This document shows positions 37,524 through 45,680 of a DNA stretch of 64,000 bases, piece by piece. The notes below the pieces were generated by a model. The model made no database searches. It had not been told where the DNA came from and saw nothing but the letters and a program-made list of their open reading frames with translations. The first letter of the stretch is position 1. Every line of letters begins with the position of its first letter. The position numbers were made by a program, and so were the translations under genes. Where the stretch lies: contig NZ_BDCI01000015.1 in NCBI RefSeq assembly GCF_001613425.1, positions 186,001 through 250,000 of the forward strand, written 5' to 3'. Source of the DNA: Nocardia vulneris (GTDB taxonomy: Bacteria > Actinomycetota > Actinomycetes > Mycobacteriales > Mycobacteriaceae).

Positions 37524-38185
37524 CTGCTCCGATCGGCGGCGATGGCCTGGACGGCGCAGCGCATGTGCTCGACCAGCAACTTGCGCGCGCGGGCGGCGGG
37601 CCCGGCGCCGATCGCGTCCCGTAGTTCGACGTGTTCGCGGGCTTGCTCGTGCAGGTCCGGATTGGTGGTTTGCAAGGCGCCCAGGCACATTCGGGTCTCG
37701 ATCAGCAGGGTGCGGGCCGCGCGGGCCAGCCGCGGGCTGCCCGCACTGTCCACCAGCGCGACGTGGAAGGCCTGATCGGCGTCGGAAAGCCCGGCGGCGT
37801 CACCGTTTTCGGCGGCGGCGCACATCTGGTCGACGCTCTCGCGCAGCGCCGCGTACGCGATCTCGCGGCGGCCGTCCAGGATCAGCTCGAGCGCGCCGCC
37901 CTCGATGGCGGTCCTGGCGTGGTAGATGTCGGCGACGTCGTCGAGGGTGAGGTCGATGACGAAGATGCCGCGATGCCGGATGCTGTGCAGCAGACCCTCG
38001 GACACGAGGCGCTGCATGGCCTCGCGGACCGGCCCGCGGGACACGTCGAAGCGGGCGGCGAGGTCGGCCTCGCCGAGCTGGTCGCCGGGCGCGAAGCTGC
38101 CGCGCATGATCGCCTCGCGCAGTCGGTCGGCGATCACCTCGGCGGTCGACTGCCTGCTGACCGGCTCGATCTCAACGAGCGGCAT
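37508..38185 (-). CDS. GntR family regulator (FCD/FadR group)
   Basis: A 225-residue regulator. The winged helix-turn-helix is at about residues 10-75 (VIADRLREAIMRGSFAPGDQL, RFDVSRGPVREAMQRL). The C-terminal FCD domain is helical, with histidines (HVALVDSAGS, REHVELRDAI) that commonly bind metal and a carboxylate. It is last in a three-gene run with two racemase-fold genes, overlapping the preceding one. The palindrome ATTGTTGACAAT found at both divergent promoters of the cluster is its probable operator. Confidence 0.9.
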   Translation of the reverse strand: MPLVEIEPVSRQSTAEVIADRLREAIMRGSFAPGDQLGEADLAARFDVSRGPVREAMQRLVSEGLLHSIRHRGIFVIDLTLDDVADIYHARTAIEGGALELILDGRREIAYAALRESVDQMCAAAENGDAAGLSDADQAFHVALVDSAGSPRLARAARTLLIETRMCLGALQTTNPDLHEQAREHVELRDAIGAGPAARARKLLVEHMRCAVQAIAADRSSQQLK

Positions 38186-38903
38186 GGGCGTGCCTTTCTG
38201 TGAACAGGGTGCCGAGGGCTGGACAGGTCGCGGTGCGGCCCGCCAGGCGCAGCCCGGCCCAGATGGTGACCTGGTTCGCGGTCAGCACCGGCTTGCCGAG
38301 GGCGGCTTCCAGTTCCGGCAGCACGGCCAGCGTATGCATGGCCGTGTCCGGGATGAGCAGCGCCTGGGCCTCGGGGTGATCGTTGGCCACGGCCAGCTGC
38401 CGAACCTGGGCGGCGTCCAGCGTGCCGACCTCGGCGGCGGTGTCGATGCCCGCGCTGCGCATCGAGACGACGCGGATGCCCGCGTCGGCGAGGAATTCGA
38501 CGAACAGCCGCGCGACCTCGTCCGGATAGCTGGCGGCGATGGCGACGGTGTCCAGGCCGAGCGCGTGCACCGCGTCGACGAAGGCGAAGCTGGTGCTGGT
38601 GGCGGGCACGCCCGCGGCGGCGGCCAGCGCCTCGGCCTGCTCGCGCGCGCCGCGCGGACCGTAGACGAAACTGCCTGAGGTACAAGCCCAGACCACGGCC
38701 TGCGGCCGGTGCGGGGCGAGCAGTTCGGCGCCGTGGCGCAGCTTGTCCGGGCTACCCAGGTCCAGCAGCTCGGGGACGGCATGCAGGTCGGTGCCGTAGA
38801 TATGGGCCACCGGCAGGTCGGCGCCGAGCACCGCGGCGGCCCGCGGGTAGTCGTCCTCGGCCGCGTGATCGGGATAGATGAAACCGACTGTGGTGGTGTG
38901 CAT
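38172..38903 (-). CDS. Asp/Glu racemase / maleate isomerase-fold protein with one active-site Cys
   Basis: A 243-residue protein of the aspartate/glutamate racemase superfamily, in the maleate isomerase / arylmalonate decarboxylase group. The first active-site cysteine is C74 in VWACTSGSF. Where the second cysteine belongs, the sequence is LIPDTAMHTL, with D186 instead of Cys. Loss of one of the two cysteines is found in arylmalonate decarboxylases, though there the retained cysteine is the second. A decarboxylase, hydrolase or one-base isomerase role is possible. It follows the two-cysteine paralogue by 15 bp and overlaps the GntR gene. Confidence 0.82.
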   Translation of the reverse strand: MHTTTVGFIYPDHAAEDDYPRAAAVLGADLPVAHIYGTDLHAVPELLDLGSPDKLRHGAELLAPHRPQAVVWACTSGSFVYGPRGAREQAEALAAAAGVPATSTSFAFVDAVHALGLDTVAIAASYPDEVARLFVEFLADAGIRVVSMRSAGIDTAAEVGTLDAAQVRQLAVANDHPEAQALLIPDTAMHTLAVLPELEAALGKPVLTANQVTIWAGLRLAGRTATCPALGTLFTERHAHAAR

Positions 38904-38918
38904 GTGCTGTGCTCCCGA

Positions 38919-39659
38919 TCAGAAGACGTTCAGTAGCCATTTGCCCGGGCCCATCATCGGCAGCTTCATCCGGCCGAGGCAGGCCCACATGGTGAGCTGG
39001 TTGGCGGTGAGGACGGGTTTGCCGAGGGCCTGTTCCAGCGGCTCGATCACGTCGTAGGTGGGCAGGTTGGTGCAGCTGACGAAGATCGCCTGAGCCTGCG
39101 GGTCGTTCGCGCCGACGATGCGTTCGGCGATGGTGCGGTAGTTGACTTTCCAGATGCCGCCGCCCAGGCCGAGATGGTCGGAGCGGATGACGGTGCACCC
39201 GGCCTCGCCGAGGAACTCGTGCAGTTTGCCGGTCAGCACCTCGTCGTACGGCGTCAGCACCGAGAGCCGGGTGATGTCGAGGTGCCGGATCGCCTCGAGC
39301 AGCGCGCCGGAGGTGGTCACCGCATCCAATGCGCCTGCGGCGCAGATGGTTTCCCGTAGGGATCGTTCGTACTCGAGCCCTTTGATGAAACTGCCCGAGG
39401 TGCACAGGTACGCCACCACTTCCGGCTCGACGTGCAGTACGTCGCGGGTCGCGGTGGTCAAATGCGCCGGATTCGAGACGAGTTCGGCCATCGCCAGAGA
39501 GACGGGGACGGGTTCGTACGGGGTACGGGCCAGATGCAGGCTCACCTCCATCGGTGCCCAGCGCCAGAGCTCGCGCTCGAGCGCGAGGTCGAACGGCGCG
39601 ATGATACCGATGCCCCGCTGTGCGACCGGGCCCTCGATATCCGGGAAGCTGAGTTCCAT
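38919..39659 (-). CDS. Maleate cis-trans isomerase / Asp-Glu racemase family protein
   Basis: A 246-residue protein of the same fold as its downstream neighbour but with both catalytic cysteines: C86 in AYLCTSGSFIKG and C196 in FVSCTNLPTYDVI. This arrangement fits a maleate isomerase or a two-base racemase. ATG 39659 (MELSFPDIEG) has GAGAGGGG upstream and gives family length; the longer in-frame start adds nineteen residues that overlap the operator region. It is the first gene of the minus-strand run and is divergent from the D-2-hydroxyacid dehydrogenase gene. Confidence 0.85.
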   Translation of the reverse strand: MELSFPDIEGPVAQRGIGIIAPFDLALERELWRWAPMEVSLHLARTPYEPVPVSLAMAELVSNPAHLTTATRDVLHVEPEVVAYLCTSGSFIKGLEYERSLRETICAAGALDAVTTSGALLEAIRHLDITRLSVLTPYDEVLTGKLHEFLGEAGCTVIRSDHLGLGGGIWKVNYRTIAERIVGANDPQAQAIFVSCTNLPTYDVIEPLEQALGKPVLTANQLTMWACLGRMKLPMMGPGKWLLNVF

Positions 39660-39705
39660 ACGGCCCCTCTCGCACTCAGCTGGGTAGACCTCCGAACGCG
39701 ATCGG

Positions 39706-39717
39706 ATTGTTGACAAT
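39706..39717. promoter_or_regulatory. Probable GntR operator 1
   Basis: ATTGTTGACAAT: five-base arms ATTGT/ACAAT around TG. The larger word GGATTGTTGACAAT recurs exactly at the second divergent promoter of the cluster (44123-44136). It lies between the divergent isomerase and D-2-hydroxyacid dehydrogenase genes, 28 bp before the latter. The TTGT...ACAA form fits FCD-group GntR sites. Confidence 0.75.
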
Positions 39718-39744
39718 CATACGATGCGATCTTAGTGTGTCAAT

Positions 39745-40710
39745 GTGGAAACGGGCCCCATTGTCACCGTCCTGCACAGTGACCGCGTGCCCGAGGCGGA
39801 TCTGATGGCCGCCGTATCGGCTCGGGCCACTGTGCGTTATACCGAGGCAGCCGGTCTCGCGACCGCGCTGCGCGGTGCCGACGTGCTGTTCGTCTACGAC
39901 TTTCTGACCCGCGCCCTGCCCGGCGCGTGGCCCGCGGCCGACCGGCTGCAATGGTTGCACATGGGCTCGACCGGGGTGGACCCGGCGATGTTCCCGGAAC
40001 TGCGGGCCAGCGACGTCGTGGTGACCAATACGCGCGGCCTGTTCGACACGGCCATCGCGGAATATGTGCTGGGGCAGATCCTCGGCTTCGCCAAGGACCT
40101 GCCCGGAGCGCTGCGCAGACAGCTGCGCCACGACTGGGAACATCGCGAGAACGAACGGGTGGCGGGCGCCACCGTACTGATCGTCGGCACCGGCTCGATC
40201 GGCCGCGCCATCGCGCGACTGCTGCGCGCGGCCGGGATGAACATCCGGGCGGTGGGCCGGCGAATGCGCTCGGACGACCCGGATTTCGGCGCGGTGGGCA
40301 CGGACCTGCACGCCGAGCTACCTGCGGCCGACTACGTGGTGGCGATCGCCCCGCTGACGCCACAGACCCGGAACATGTTCGGCGCGAGGGAATTCGCCGC
40401 GATGAAACCGCATGCGAGGTTTGTCAACGTGGGCCGCGGGGAACTCGTAGTTACCGACGATCTGGTCGCCGCCCTCGGTGCCGGGTCGATCGCCGGGGCG
40501 GCGCTCGATGTGGTCGCGCCCGAGCCGCTGCCTCCCGACCACCCGCTGTGGGATCTGCCGAACGTGTCGATCACACCGCACAATTCGGGCGATTTCATCG
40601 GCTGGCGGACCGAGATCGTCTCCGTGTTCGCCGAGAACTTCGACAACTGGATCGCCGGCCGGCCACTGCGCAACGTGGTCGACAAAGAGCTGGGGTACGT
40701 GCCCGGCTGA
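39745..40710 (+). CDS. D-2-hydroxyacid dehydrogenase (NAD-dependent)
   Basis: A 321-residue enzyme. The NAD-binding loop is VGTGSIGRAIAR near residue 150. The catalytic set is visible as R in NVGRGELV, E in VVAPEPLP and H in TPHNSGDF. It reduces a 2-oxoacid to a D-2-hydroxyacid or the reverse; the substrate is unknown. GTG at 39745 begins METGPIV. It starts a plus-strand pair with the amidase, 13 bp apart, under the GntR operator. Confidence 0.88.
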   Translation: METGPIVTVLHSDRVPEADLMAAVSARATVRYTEAAGLATALRGADVLFVYDFLTRALPGAWPAADRLQWLHMGSTGVDPAMFPELRASDVVVTNTRGLFDTAIAEYVLGQILGFAKDLPGALRRQLRHDWEHRENERVAGATVLIVGTGSIGRAIARLLRAAGMNIRAVGRRMRSDDPDFGAVGTDLHAELPAADYVVAIAPLTPQTRNMFGAREFAAMKPHARFVNVGRGELVVTDDLVAALGAGSIAGAALDVVAPEPLPPDHPLWDLPNVSITPHNSGDFIGWRTEIVSVFAENFDNWIAGRPLRNVVDKELGYVPG

Positions 40711-40723
40711 AGGAGCCATGAGG

Positions 40724-42124
40724 ATGAGCTACCCCGATATCAACATTCCGACCGAGCCCGCGGCGATGACCGCCGTCCAGTTGGTCTCGGCCTATGCCGC
40801 GGGCGCGCTCTCCCCGGTCGAGGCGACCGAGGCCGTGCTGGCCGCCATCGCCGCCAACGATCCGGCGGTGAACGCGTACTGCCTGGTCGATCCCGATCGG
40901 GCGCTGGTGCAGGCCAAGGACTCCGAGGCGCGCTGGCATTCCGGGCACGCGCGCGGACTGCTCGACGGTGTGCCCATCTCGATCAAGGACATCTTCCTCA
41001 CCGAGGGCTGGCCGACGCGTCGCGGCTCCACGTCGGTCGACCCGGCGGGTCCGTGGACGGTGGACAGCCCGGTGGCGGCGCGGCTGCGCGAGGACGGCAT
41101 GGTCTTCCTCGGCAAGACCACGACGCCCGAAATCGCTTGGAAGGCGGTCACGGACAGCCCGCTGACCGGGATCACCCGCAATCCGGTGGATCCGGCGACG
41201 ACGGCGGGCGGCTCCTCCGGCGGTAGTGCGGCGGCGGTCGCGGGCGGGATGGGGCCGGTCTCGGTCGGCACCGACGGCGGCGGCAGCATTCGTATCCCGG
41301 CGGCGTTCTGCGGCATCGTCGGTTTCAAGCCGACACACGGGCGGATTCCGCTGTATCCGGCGAGCCCGTTCGGGCCGCTGGCGCACGCGGGCCCGATGAC
41401 CCGCACGGTCGAGGACGCGGCGCTGCTGATGGACATCCTCTCGCTGCCCGATCCGCGCGACCCGACGAGCCTCGCGCCGCCCCTGACGACGTTCCGCGGC
41501 CAGGTGGTGCGCGACGTGCGCGGACTCACCGTCGCCTATTCGCCGACCCTGGGCTACGCGCAGGTCGATCCCGAGGTGGCCGCCCTGGTCGACGCCGCGG
41601 TCCGCAAGCTCGGCGAGGCCGAATTACGGGTGGCCACAGCCGATCCCGGCTTCGCCGATCCGCGCGAGGCGTTCGAGCTGCTGTGGGCGGCGGGTGCCGC
41701 CACCATGCTGTCGAAATTTCCCGCGGGGTCGCGCGAGCGGGTCGATCCGGCGCTGGGCGAGGTCTGGGATGAAGGGAATGCGGTGCGCGCCGTCGACTAT
41801 CTCGACGCGCGCAACGAGGCGGCGCAGCTCGGCATCACGATGGGGGCCTTCCACACGGCCCACGATGTGCTGATCACCCCGACGATGCCGATCACCGCGT
41901 TCGCCGCGGGCCACGATGTGCCGCCGGGCAGCGGCCTGACGAGCTGGCCGCAGTGGACGCCGTTCACCTACCCGTTCAACATGACTCAGCAGCCCGCGAT
42001 CAGCATCCCGGTCGGCACCACCGCGGCCGGACTGCCGGTCGGGCTCCAGATCGTCGGCCCGCGCCACTCCGACGATCTGGTCCTCGCCGTCGCCCGCTAC
42101 GCCGAACACGTTCTGGCACAGTGA
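40724..42124 (+). CDS. Amidase signature family amidase
   Basis: A 466-residue serine hydrolase of the amidase signature family. The Ser-Ser-Lys triad is visible: K88 (ISIKDIF), the Ser pair in GGSSGGS at 163-168, and nucleophile S188 in GTDGGGSIRIPA. ATG 40724 has AGGAG eight bases upstream; ATG 40718 is too close to that site. The substrate is unknown; within this cluster it may release a dicarboxylate from an amide or half-amide. An 18-bp terminator hairpin follows at once. Confidence 0.9.
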   Translation: MSYPDINIPTEPAAMTAVQLVSAYAAGALSPVEATEAVLAAIAANDPAVNAYCLVDPDRALVQAKDSEARWHSGHARGLLDGVPISIKDIFLTEGWPTRRGSTSVDPAGPWTVDSPVAARLREDGMVFLGKTTTPEIAWKAVTDSPLTGITRNPVDPATTAGGSSGGSAAAVAGGMGPVSVGTDGGGSIRIPAAFCGIVGFKPTHGRIPLYPASPFGPLAHAGPMTRTVEDAALLMDILSLPDPRDPTSLAPPLTTFRGQVVRDVRGLTVAYSPTLGYAQVDPEVAALVDAAVRKLGEAELRVATADPGFADPREAFELLWAAGAATMLSKFPAGSRERVDPALGEVWDEGNAVRAVDYLDARNEAAQLGITMGAFHTAHDVLITPTMPITAFAAGHDVPPGSGLTSWPQWTPFTYPFNMTQQPAISIPVGTTAAGLPVGLQIVGPRHSDDLVLAVARYAEHVLAQ

Positions 42125-42162
42125 AAATGCGCGTCGGCCGCCGTGGCGGCCGACGCGCATTT
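42125..42162. terminator. Bidirectional 18-bp terminator hairpin
   Basis: Eighteen-base perfect stem (42125-42142 with 42145-42162) and a two-base GT centre as drawn. The base carries AAA/TTT, so it can work for both the amidase and the convergent DUF3830 gene. Confidence 0.88.
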
Positions 42163-42214
42163 CTCCTGCCCCCGCGCACATGCCGTGCGCGGGTAGCGAA
42201 TTCGCGTACGGGGG

Positions 42215-42709
42215 TCAGGCGCGGGCGAAGGCCAGCGTCTCGCCGGAGACGCCGTGCAGCCACAGGTCGTTGCAGGCGGCGGCGATATCGGCCAGGCCCT
42301 CTTCGATCGTGGCGAAGACGTTGCCGGGCACCCAGCCCATGTCGCCGTTGATGAGCAAGTTGTTGCGGCCGTAGAAGATCGCCAGATCGGTCGCGCCCTG
42401 GTCATGGTGGGCGGTGGAGCCCGGCTCGTAGCCGTAGGCCGGGTTGCCGATCTCCCAGGCCTCGAAATCGAACAGGCAGACATCGCCCGGGATCGGTGTG
42501 ACCGTCGGGTTCTCCCGATGCGGGGCCGCGCCGATGCGGGGGACCAGGGTGTAGACCTCGTTGCGGGCGTACTTGGCGTGGAAGGCGTCCCCCTCCTGCG
42601 GGAGCGCGTCCCACACGGCGGCGCAGGTGTGCGGCGCCTCGGCGTCGAGCAGCCGGGCGCGGCAGGTGACGGCGGCCTTGGTCAGGGTGATGGTGATGAA
42701 GCGAGCCAT
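42215..42709 (-). CDS. DUF3830 family protein (cyclophilin-like fold)
   Basis: A 164-residue protein. The opening LTKAAVTCRARLLDAEAP, the WDALPQEGDAFHAKYARNEVY segment and DVCLFDFEAWEIGNPAYGY match DUF3830 as I recall it, with a beta-rich cyclophilin-like fold. The family has no established function but often lies with amidases and racemase-fold proteins. ATG 42709 directly precedes the first strand. It is second in a minus-strand run with the aminotransferase gene (114 bp upstream). Confidence 0.8.
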   Translation of the reverse strand: MARFITITLTKAAVTCRARLLDAEAPHTCAAVWDALPQEGDAFHAKYARNEVYTLVPRIGAAPHRENPTVTPIPGDVCLFDFEAWEIGNPAYGYEPGSTAHHDQGATDLAIFYGRNNLLINGDMGWVPGNVFATIEEGLADIAAACNDLWLHGVSGETLAFARA

Positions 42710-42823
42710 TGCTGTCTGCTTTCTGTTGTCGCGCGGATCGATGTGCGGACTCACAGGGCGGCTGTTCGGCTGATCCGAGGTTATCGCCGCGGTAGGCCGG
42801 GCGCACGCGCTGTGGCGACCGGC

Positions 42824-44065
42824 TCAGAGTTCGGCCAGGACCTCGCTCCAGATCGCGAGCGCGTCATCGACCTGGCTCGCGGTGACGATCAGCGGCGGGA
42901 TCATGCGCACCACGTTCATGTGCGCGCCGCAGGTGAGTAGCAGCAGTCCCTTCTCGACCGCGCGCCGCTGTGCCGCGCTCGCCGTCTCGGTATCGGGTTC
43001 GCCTGTCGCGGTGGTGAATTCGGCTCCGGCCAGCAGGCCGAGGCCGCGCACGTCACCGATCGCCTTGGTGGCGCTCGCGCGCAACCCGTCGAGCAGTTGC
43101 GCGCCCCGGGCGGCGGCGTTGTCCACCAGGTGCTCGGATTCGATGACCTCCAGGGTCGCCACCGCGGCCGCGCAGGCCACGGCGTTGCCGCCGTAGGTGC
43201 CGCCCTGCGAACCCGGCCAGGCCTTGGCCATCAGCTCGCGCGAGGCCGCGATGCCCGAGAGCGGGAACCCGCTGGCGAGCCCCTTCGCGATGGTGATGAT
43301 GTCGGGTCGCACGTCGAAGTGCTGGTGCCCGAAGAACTTTCCGGTGCGCCCGAACCCGGTCTGGATCTCGTCGAGCACGAGCAGGATGCCGTGCCGGTCG
43401 GCGCGTTCGCGCAGGCCGCGGAAAAAGGCGGTGTTGCCGGGGATGTAGCCGCCCTCGCCGAGCATCGGCTCGACCACGAACGCGGCGGTCTCCGCGGGCG
43501 AGGTGAGCGTGGCGAACAGATAGTCGAGCTCGCGCAGCGCGAACGCGGTCGCCTCCTGCTCGGTCCAGCCGTAGCGGAACGCGGTCGGGAAGGGGGCCAC
43601 GTGCACGCCCGACATGAGTGGGCTGAATCCGGCCGAGAACCGGGTGCCCGAGGTGGTCATGGTGGCCGCCGCGACGGTGCGACCGTGGAAACCGCCGTGG
43701 AAGACCACCACATTCGGCCGTCCGGTCGCCTGGCGCGCCAGGCGCAGCGCGGCTTCGATCGCCTCGCTGCCGGAGTTGGCGAAGAACAGCGCGTCCAGCT
43801 CCGGCGGCAGGACCGTGCCGAGACGCTCGATGAGCTGCAGCATCGGCCGGTGCATGACGGTGGTGTATTGGCCGTGGATCAGGCTGCCCACTTGGGCCTG
43901 GGCCGCCGCGACCACGTGCGGGTGGCAGTGGCCGGTGCTGGTGACGCCGATGCCGGCGGTGAAGTCGAGGTAGCGGCGTCCGTCGGTGCCGTACAGGTAG
44001 CAGCCGGTGCCGTGATCGACGGTCACCGGGGTGGCCTGGCGCAGAACGGGCGAAAGTTCGGTCAT
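42824..44065 (-). CDS. Class III aminotransferase (4-aminobutyrate type)
   Basis: A 413-residue PLP enzyme. ANSGSEAIEAALRLAR, FHGGFHGRT, LVLDEIQTGFGRTGKFF (PLP aspartate D232) and Schiff-base K261 in TIAKGLASGF are present. The pattern resembles 4-aminobutyrate or ornithine-type enzymes. ATG 44065 has GGGAGG upstream. It is divergent from a succinate-semialdehyde dehydrogenase-like gene, with the GntR palindrome between them. This gene pair implies an omega-amino acid that passes through a semialdehyde. Confidence 0.88.
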   Translation of the reverse strand: MTELSPVLRQATPVTVDHGTGCYLYGTDGRRYLDFTAGIGVTSTGHCHPHVVAAAQAQVGSLIHGQYTTVMHRPMLQLIERLGTVLPPELDALFFANSGSEAIEAALRLARQATGRPNVVVFHGGFHGRTVAAATMTTSGTRFSAGFSPLMSGVHVAPFPTAFRYGWTEQEATAFALRELDYLFATLTSPAETAAFVVEPMLGEGGYIPGNTAFFRGLRERADRHGILLVLDEIQTGFGRTGKFFGHQHFDVRPDIITIAKGLASGFPLSGIAASRELMAKAWPGSQGGTYGGNAVACAAAVATLEVIESEHLVDNAAARGAQLLDGLRASATKAIGDVRGLGLLAGAEFTTATGEPDTETASAAQRRAVEKGLLLLTCGAHMNVVRMIPPLIVTASQVDDALAIWSEVLAEL

Positions 44066-44124
44066 GGTGAGCCGCCTCCCGGGCAGTGGTGCGATCGCAA
44101 CATCCGCAGATTGTCTATTGTCGG

Positions 44125-44136
44125 ATTGTTGACAAT
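44125..44136. promoter_or_regulatory. Probable GntR operator 2
   Basis: ATTGTTGACAAT, identical to the copy at 39706. Two more ATTGT words lie just upstream (44110-44121), so more than one dimer may bind. It sits 60 bp from the aminotransferase start and 75 bp from the dehydrogenase start, between divergent genes. Confidence 0.75.
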
Positions 44137-44210
44137 ATGCATAACATGGCGGGGGAGGTCGCAGCAATAGCCTGCGGATGCCTCCTGGCAGCGAAAGGAG
44201 TCCGGCGCCG

Positions 44211-45680
44211 ATGCTCACCGAGACCTTGTCCGCCGCGGAGCGGGCCGTAATCGACACCGTGCCAACGGGTTTGTATATCGACGGGCAGTGGTGCGCGACG
44301 AATGCCGAACTGCCCGTGCTGGATCCGGCCACCGGCACCGTGTTGTGCGCGGTCGCCGACGCGGGCCCGCAGGACGGGCTCGACGCGTTGACCGCGGCGC
44401 ACCAGGCCCAGGCGGCCTGGGCGGCGACACCGCCGCGAACCCGCGCCGATCTGCTCATGCGTGCACACCACGCGCTGCTCGACGACACCGACCGGCTCGC
44501 GCTGATCACGACGCTGGAGATGGGCAAGCCGCTCGCCGAGGCCCGCGGCGAAATCGCTTATGCCGCAGAGTTCTTCCGCTGGTTCGCCGAGGAAGCCGTC
44601 CGTTCGGACGGTGGCTACCTCCCCGCTCCCGCGGGCGGCTCCCGCTTCCTGGTGACCAAGCAGCCGGTGGGCCCCAGCCTGCTGATCACGCCGTGGAACT
44701 TCCCGATGGCCATGGGCGCGCGCAAGATCGCGCCCGCGCTCGCCGCCGGCTGTACCTGTGTGGTGAAACCTGCTGAGCAGACGCCGTTGTCGATGCTCGC
44801 GCTCGCCGATCTGCTCGATCGCGCCGGCCTGCCGCGCGGCGTCGTCAACGTGCTGACCACCGCCGACCCGGGCGCGCTGATGACGCCGCTGATCGCGGAC
44901 GAGCGCTCGCGCAAACTGTCCTTCACCGGGTCCACCGCCGTCGGCAAACGGCTGCTCGAACAGTGCGCGCGCACGGTCATGCGCACCTCGATGGAGCTCG
45001 GCGGCAACGCGGCGTTCATCGTGTTCGACGACGCGGACCTGGACGAGGCTGTCGAGGGCGCGCTCGCCGCCAAGATGCGCAATATCGGGCAGGCCTGCAC
45101 CGCGGCGAACCGAATCTTCGTGCAGCGCGGCGTCGTCGACGAGTTCGCCGCCCGGCTCGCCGAGCGGATGGCGGCCTTGCCGATGGGACGTGGCACCGAG
45201 CCGGGAGTCGTCGTCGGGCCGCTGATCGACGCCGACGCGGTCACGAAGGTCGCCGAACTCGTCGCCGACGCGCGCCGCCGCGGCGCCCGCGTCCTCACCG
45301 GCGGCACCGTGCTCGACGGGCCCGGCAACTTCTACCCGGCCACCGTGTTGGTCGGCGTGCCGGACGATGCGGCGATGTGCCACACCGAGATCTTCGGTCC
45401 GGTCGCCTCGATCACGACCTTCGACACCGAGGACGAGGTGGTCGCCCGCGCCAACAACACGCCCTACGGCCTGGTCGGCTATGTCTTCACCGAGCATTTG
45501 CGCCGCGGCCTGCGGGTGTGCGAGGCCTTGGAAACCGGCATGGTCGGGCTCAATCAGGGCGTGGTGTCCAACCCGGCCGCACCGTTCGGCGGCGTCAAAG
45601 AATCCGGGCTCGGCCGCGAAGGCGGGATGATCGGCATCGACGAATTCCTCGAGACCAAATACATCGGAGTGCGACTGTGA
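44211..45680 (+). CDS. NAD(P)-dependent succinate-semialdehyde dehydrogenase-like
   Basis: A 489-residue aldehyde dehydrogenase. LLITPWNFPMAMGARKIAPA, the SFTGSTAVGKRLL nucleotide loop, MELGGNAAFIVF with catalytic Glu, and C296 in NIGQACTAANRIF are present. The last three patterns are those of GabD enzymes. It would oxidise the semialdehyde made by the divergent aminotransferase. The ATG at 44211 gives the usual length. Its stop overlaps the GTG start of the next gene. Confidence 0.88.
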   Translation: MLTETLSAAERAVIDTVPTGLYIDGQWCATNAELPVLDPATGTVLCAVADAGPQDGLDALTAAHQAQAAWAATPPRTRADLLMRAHHALLDDTDRLALITTLEMGKPLAEARGEIAYAAEFFRWFAEEAVRSDGGYLPAPAGGSRFLVTKQPVGPSLLITPWNFPMAMGARKIAPALAAGCTCVVKPAEQTPLSMLALADLLDRAGLPRGVVNVLTTADPGALMTPLIADERSRKLSFTGSTAVGKRLLEQCARTVMRTSMELGGNAAFIVFDDADLDEAVEGALAAKMRNIGQACTAANRIFVQRGVVDEFAARLAERMAALPMGRGTEPGVVVGPLIDADAVTKVAELVADARRRGARVLTGGTVLDGPGNFYPATVLVGVPDDAAMCHTEIFGPVASITTFDTEDEVVARANNTPYGLVGYVFTEHLRRGLRVCEALETGMVGLNQGVVSNPAAPFGGVKESGLGREGGMIGIDEFLETKYIGVRL

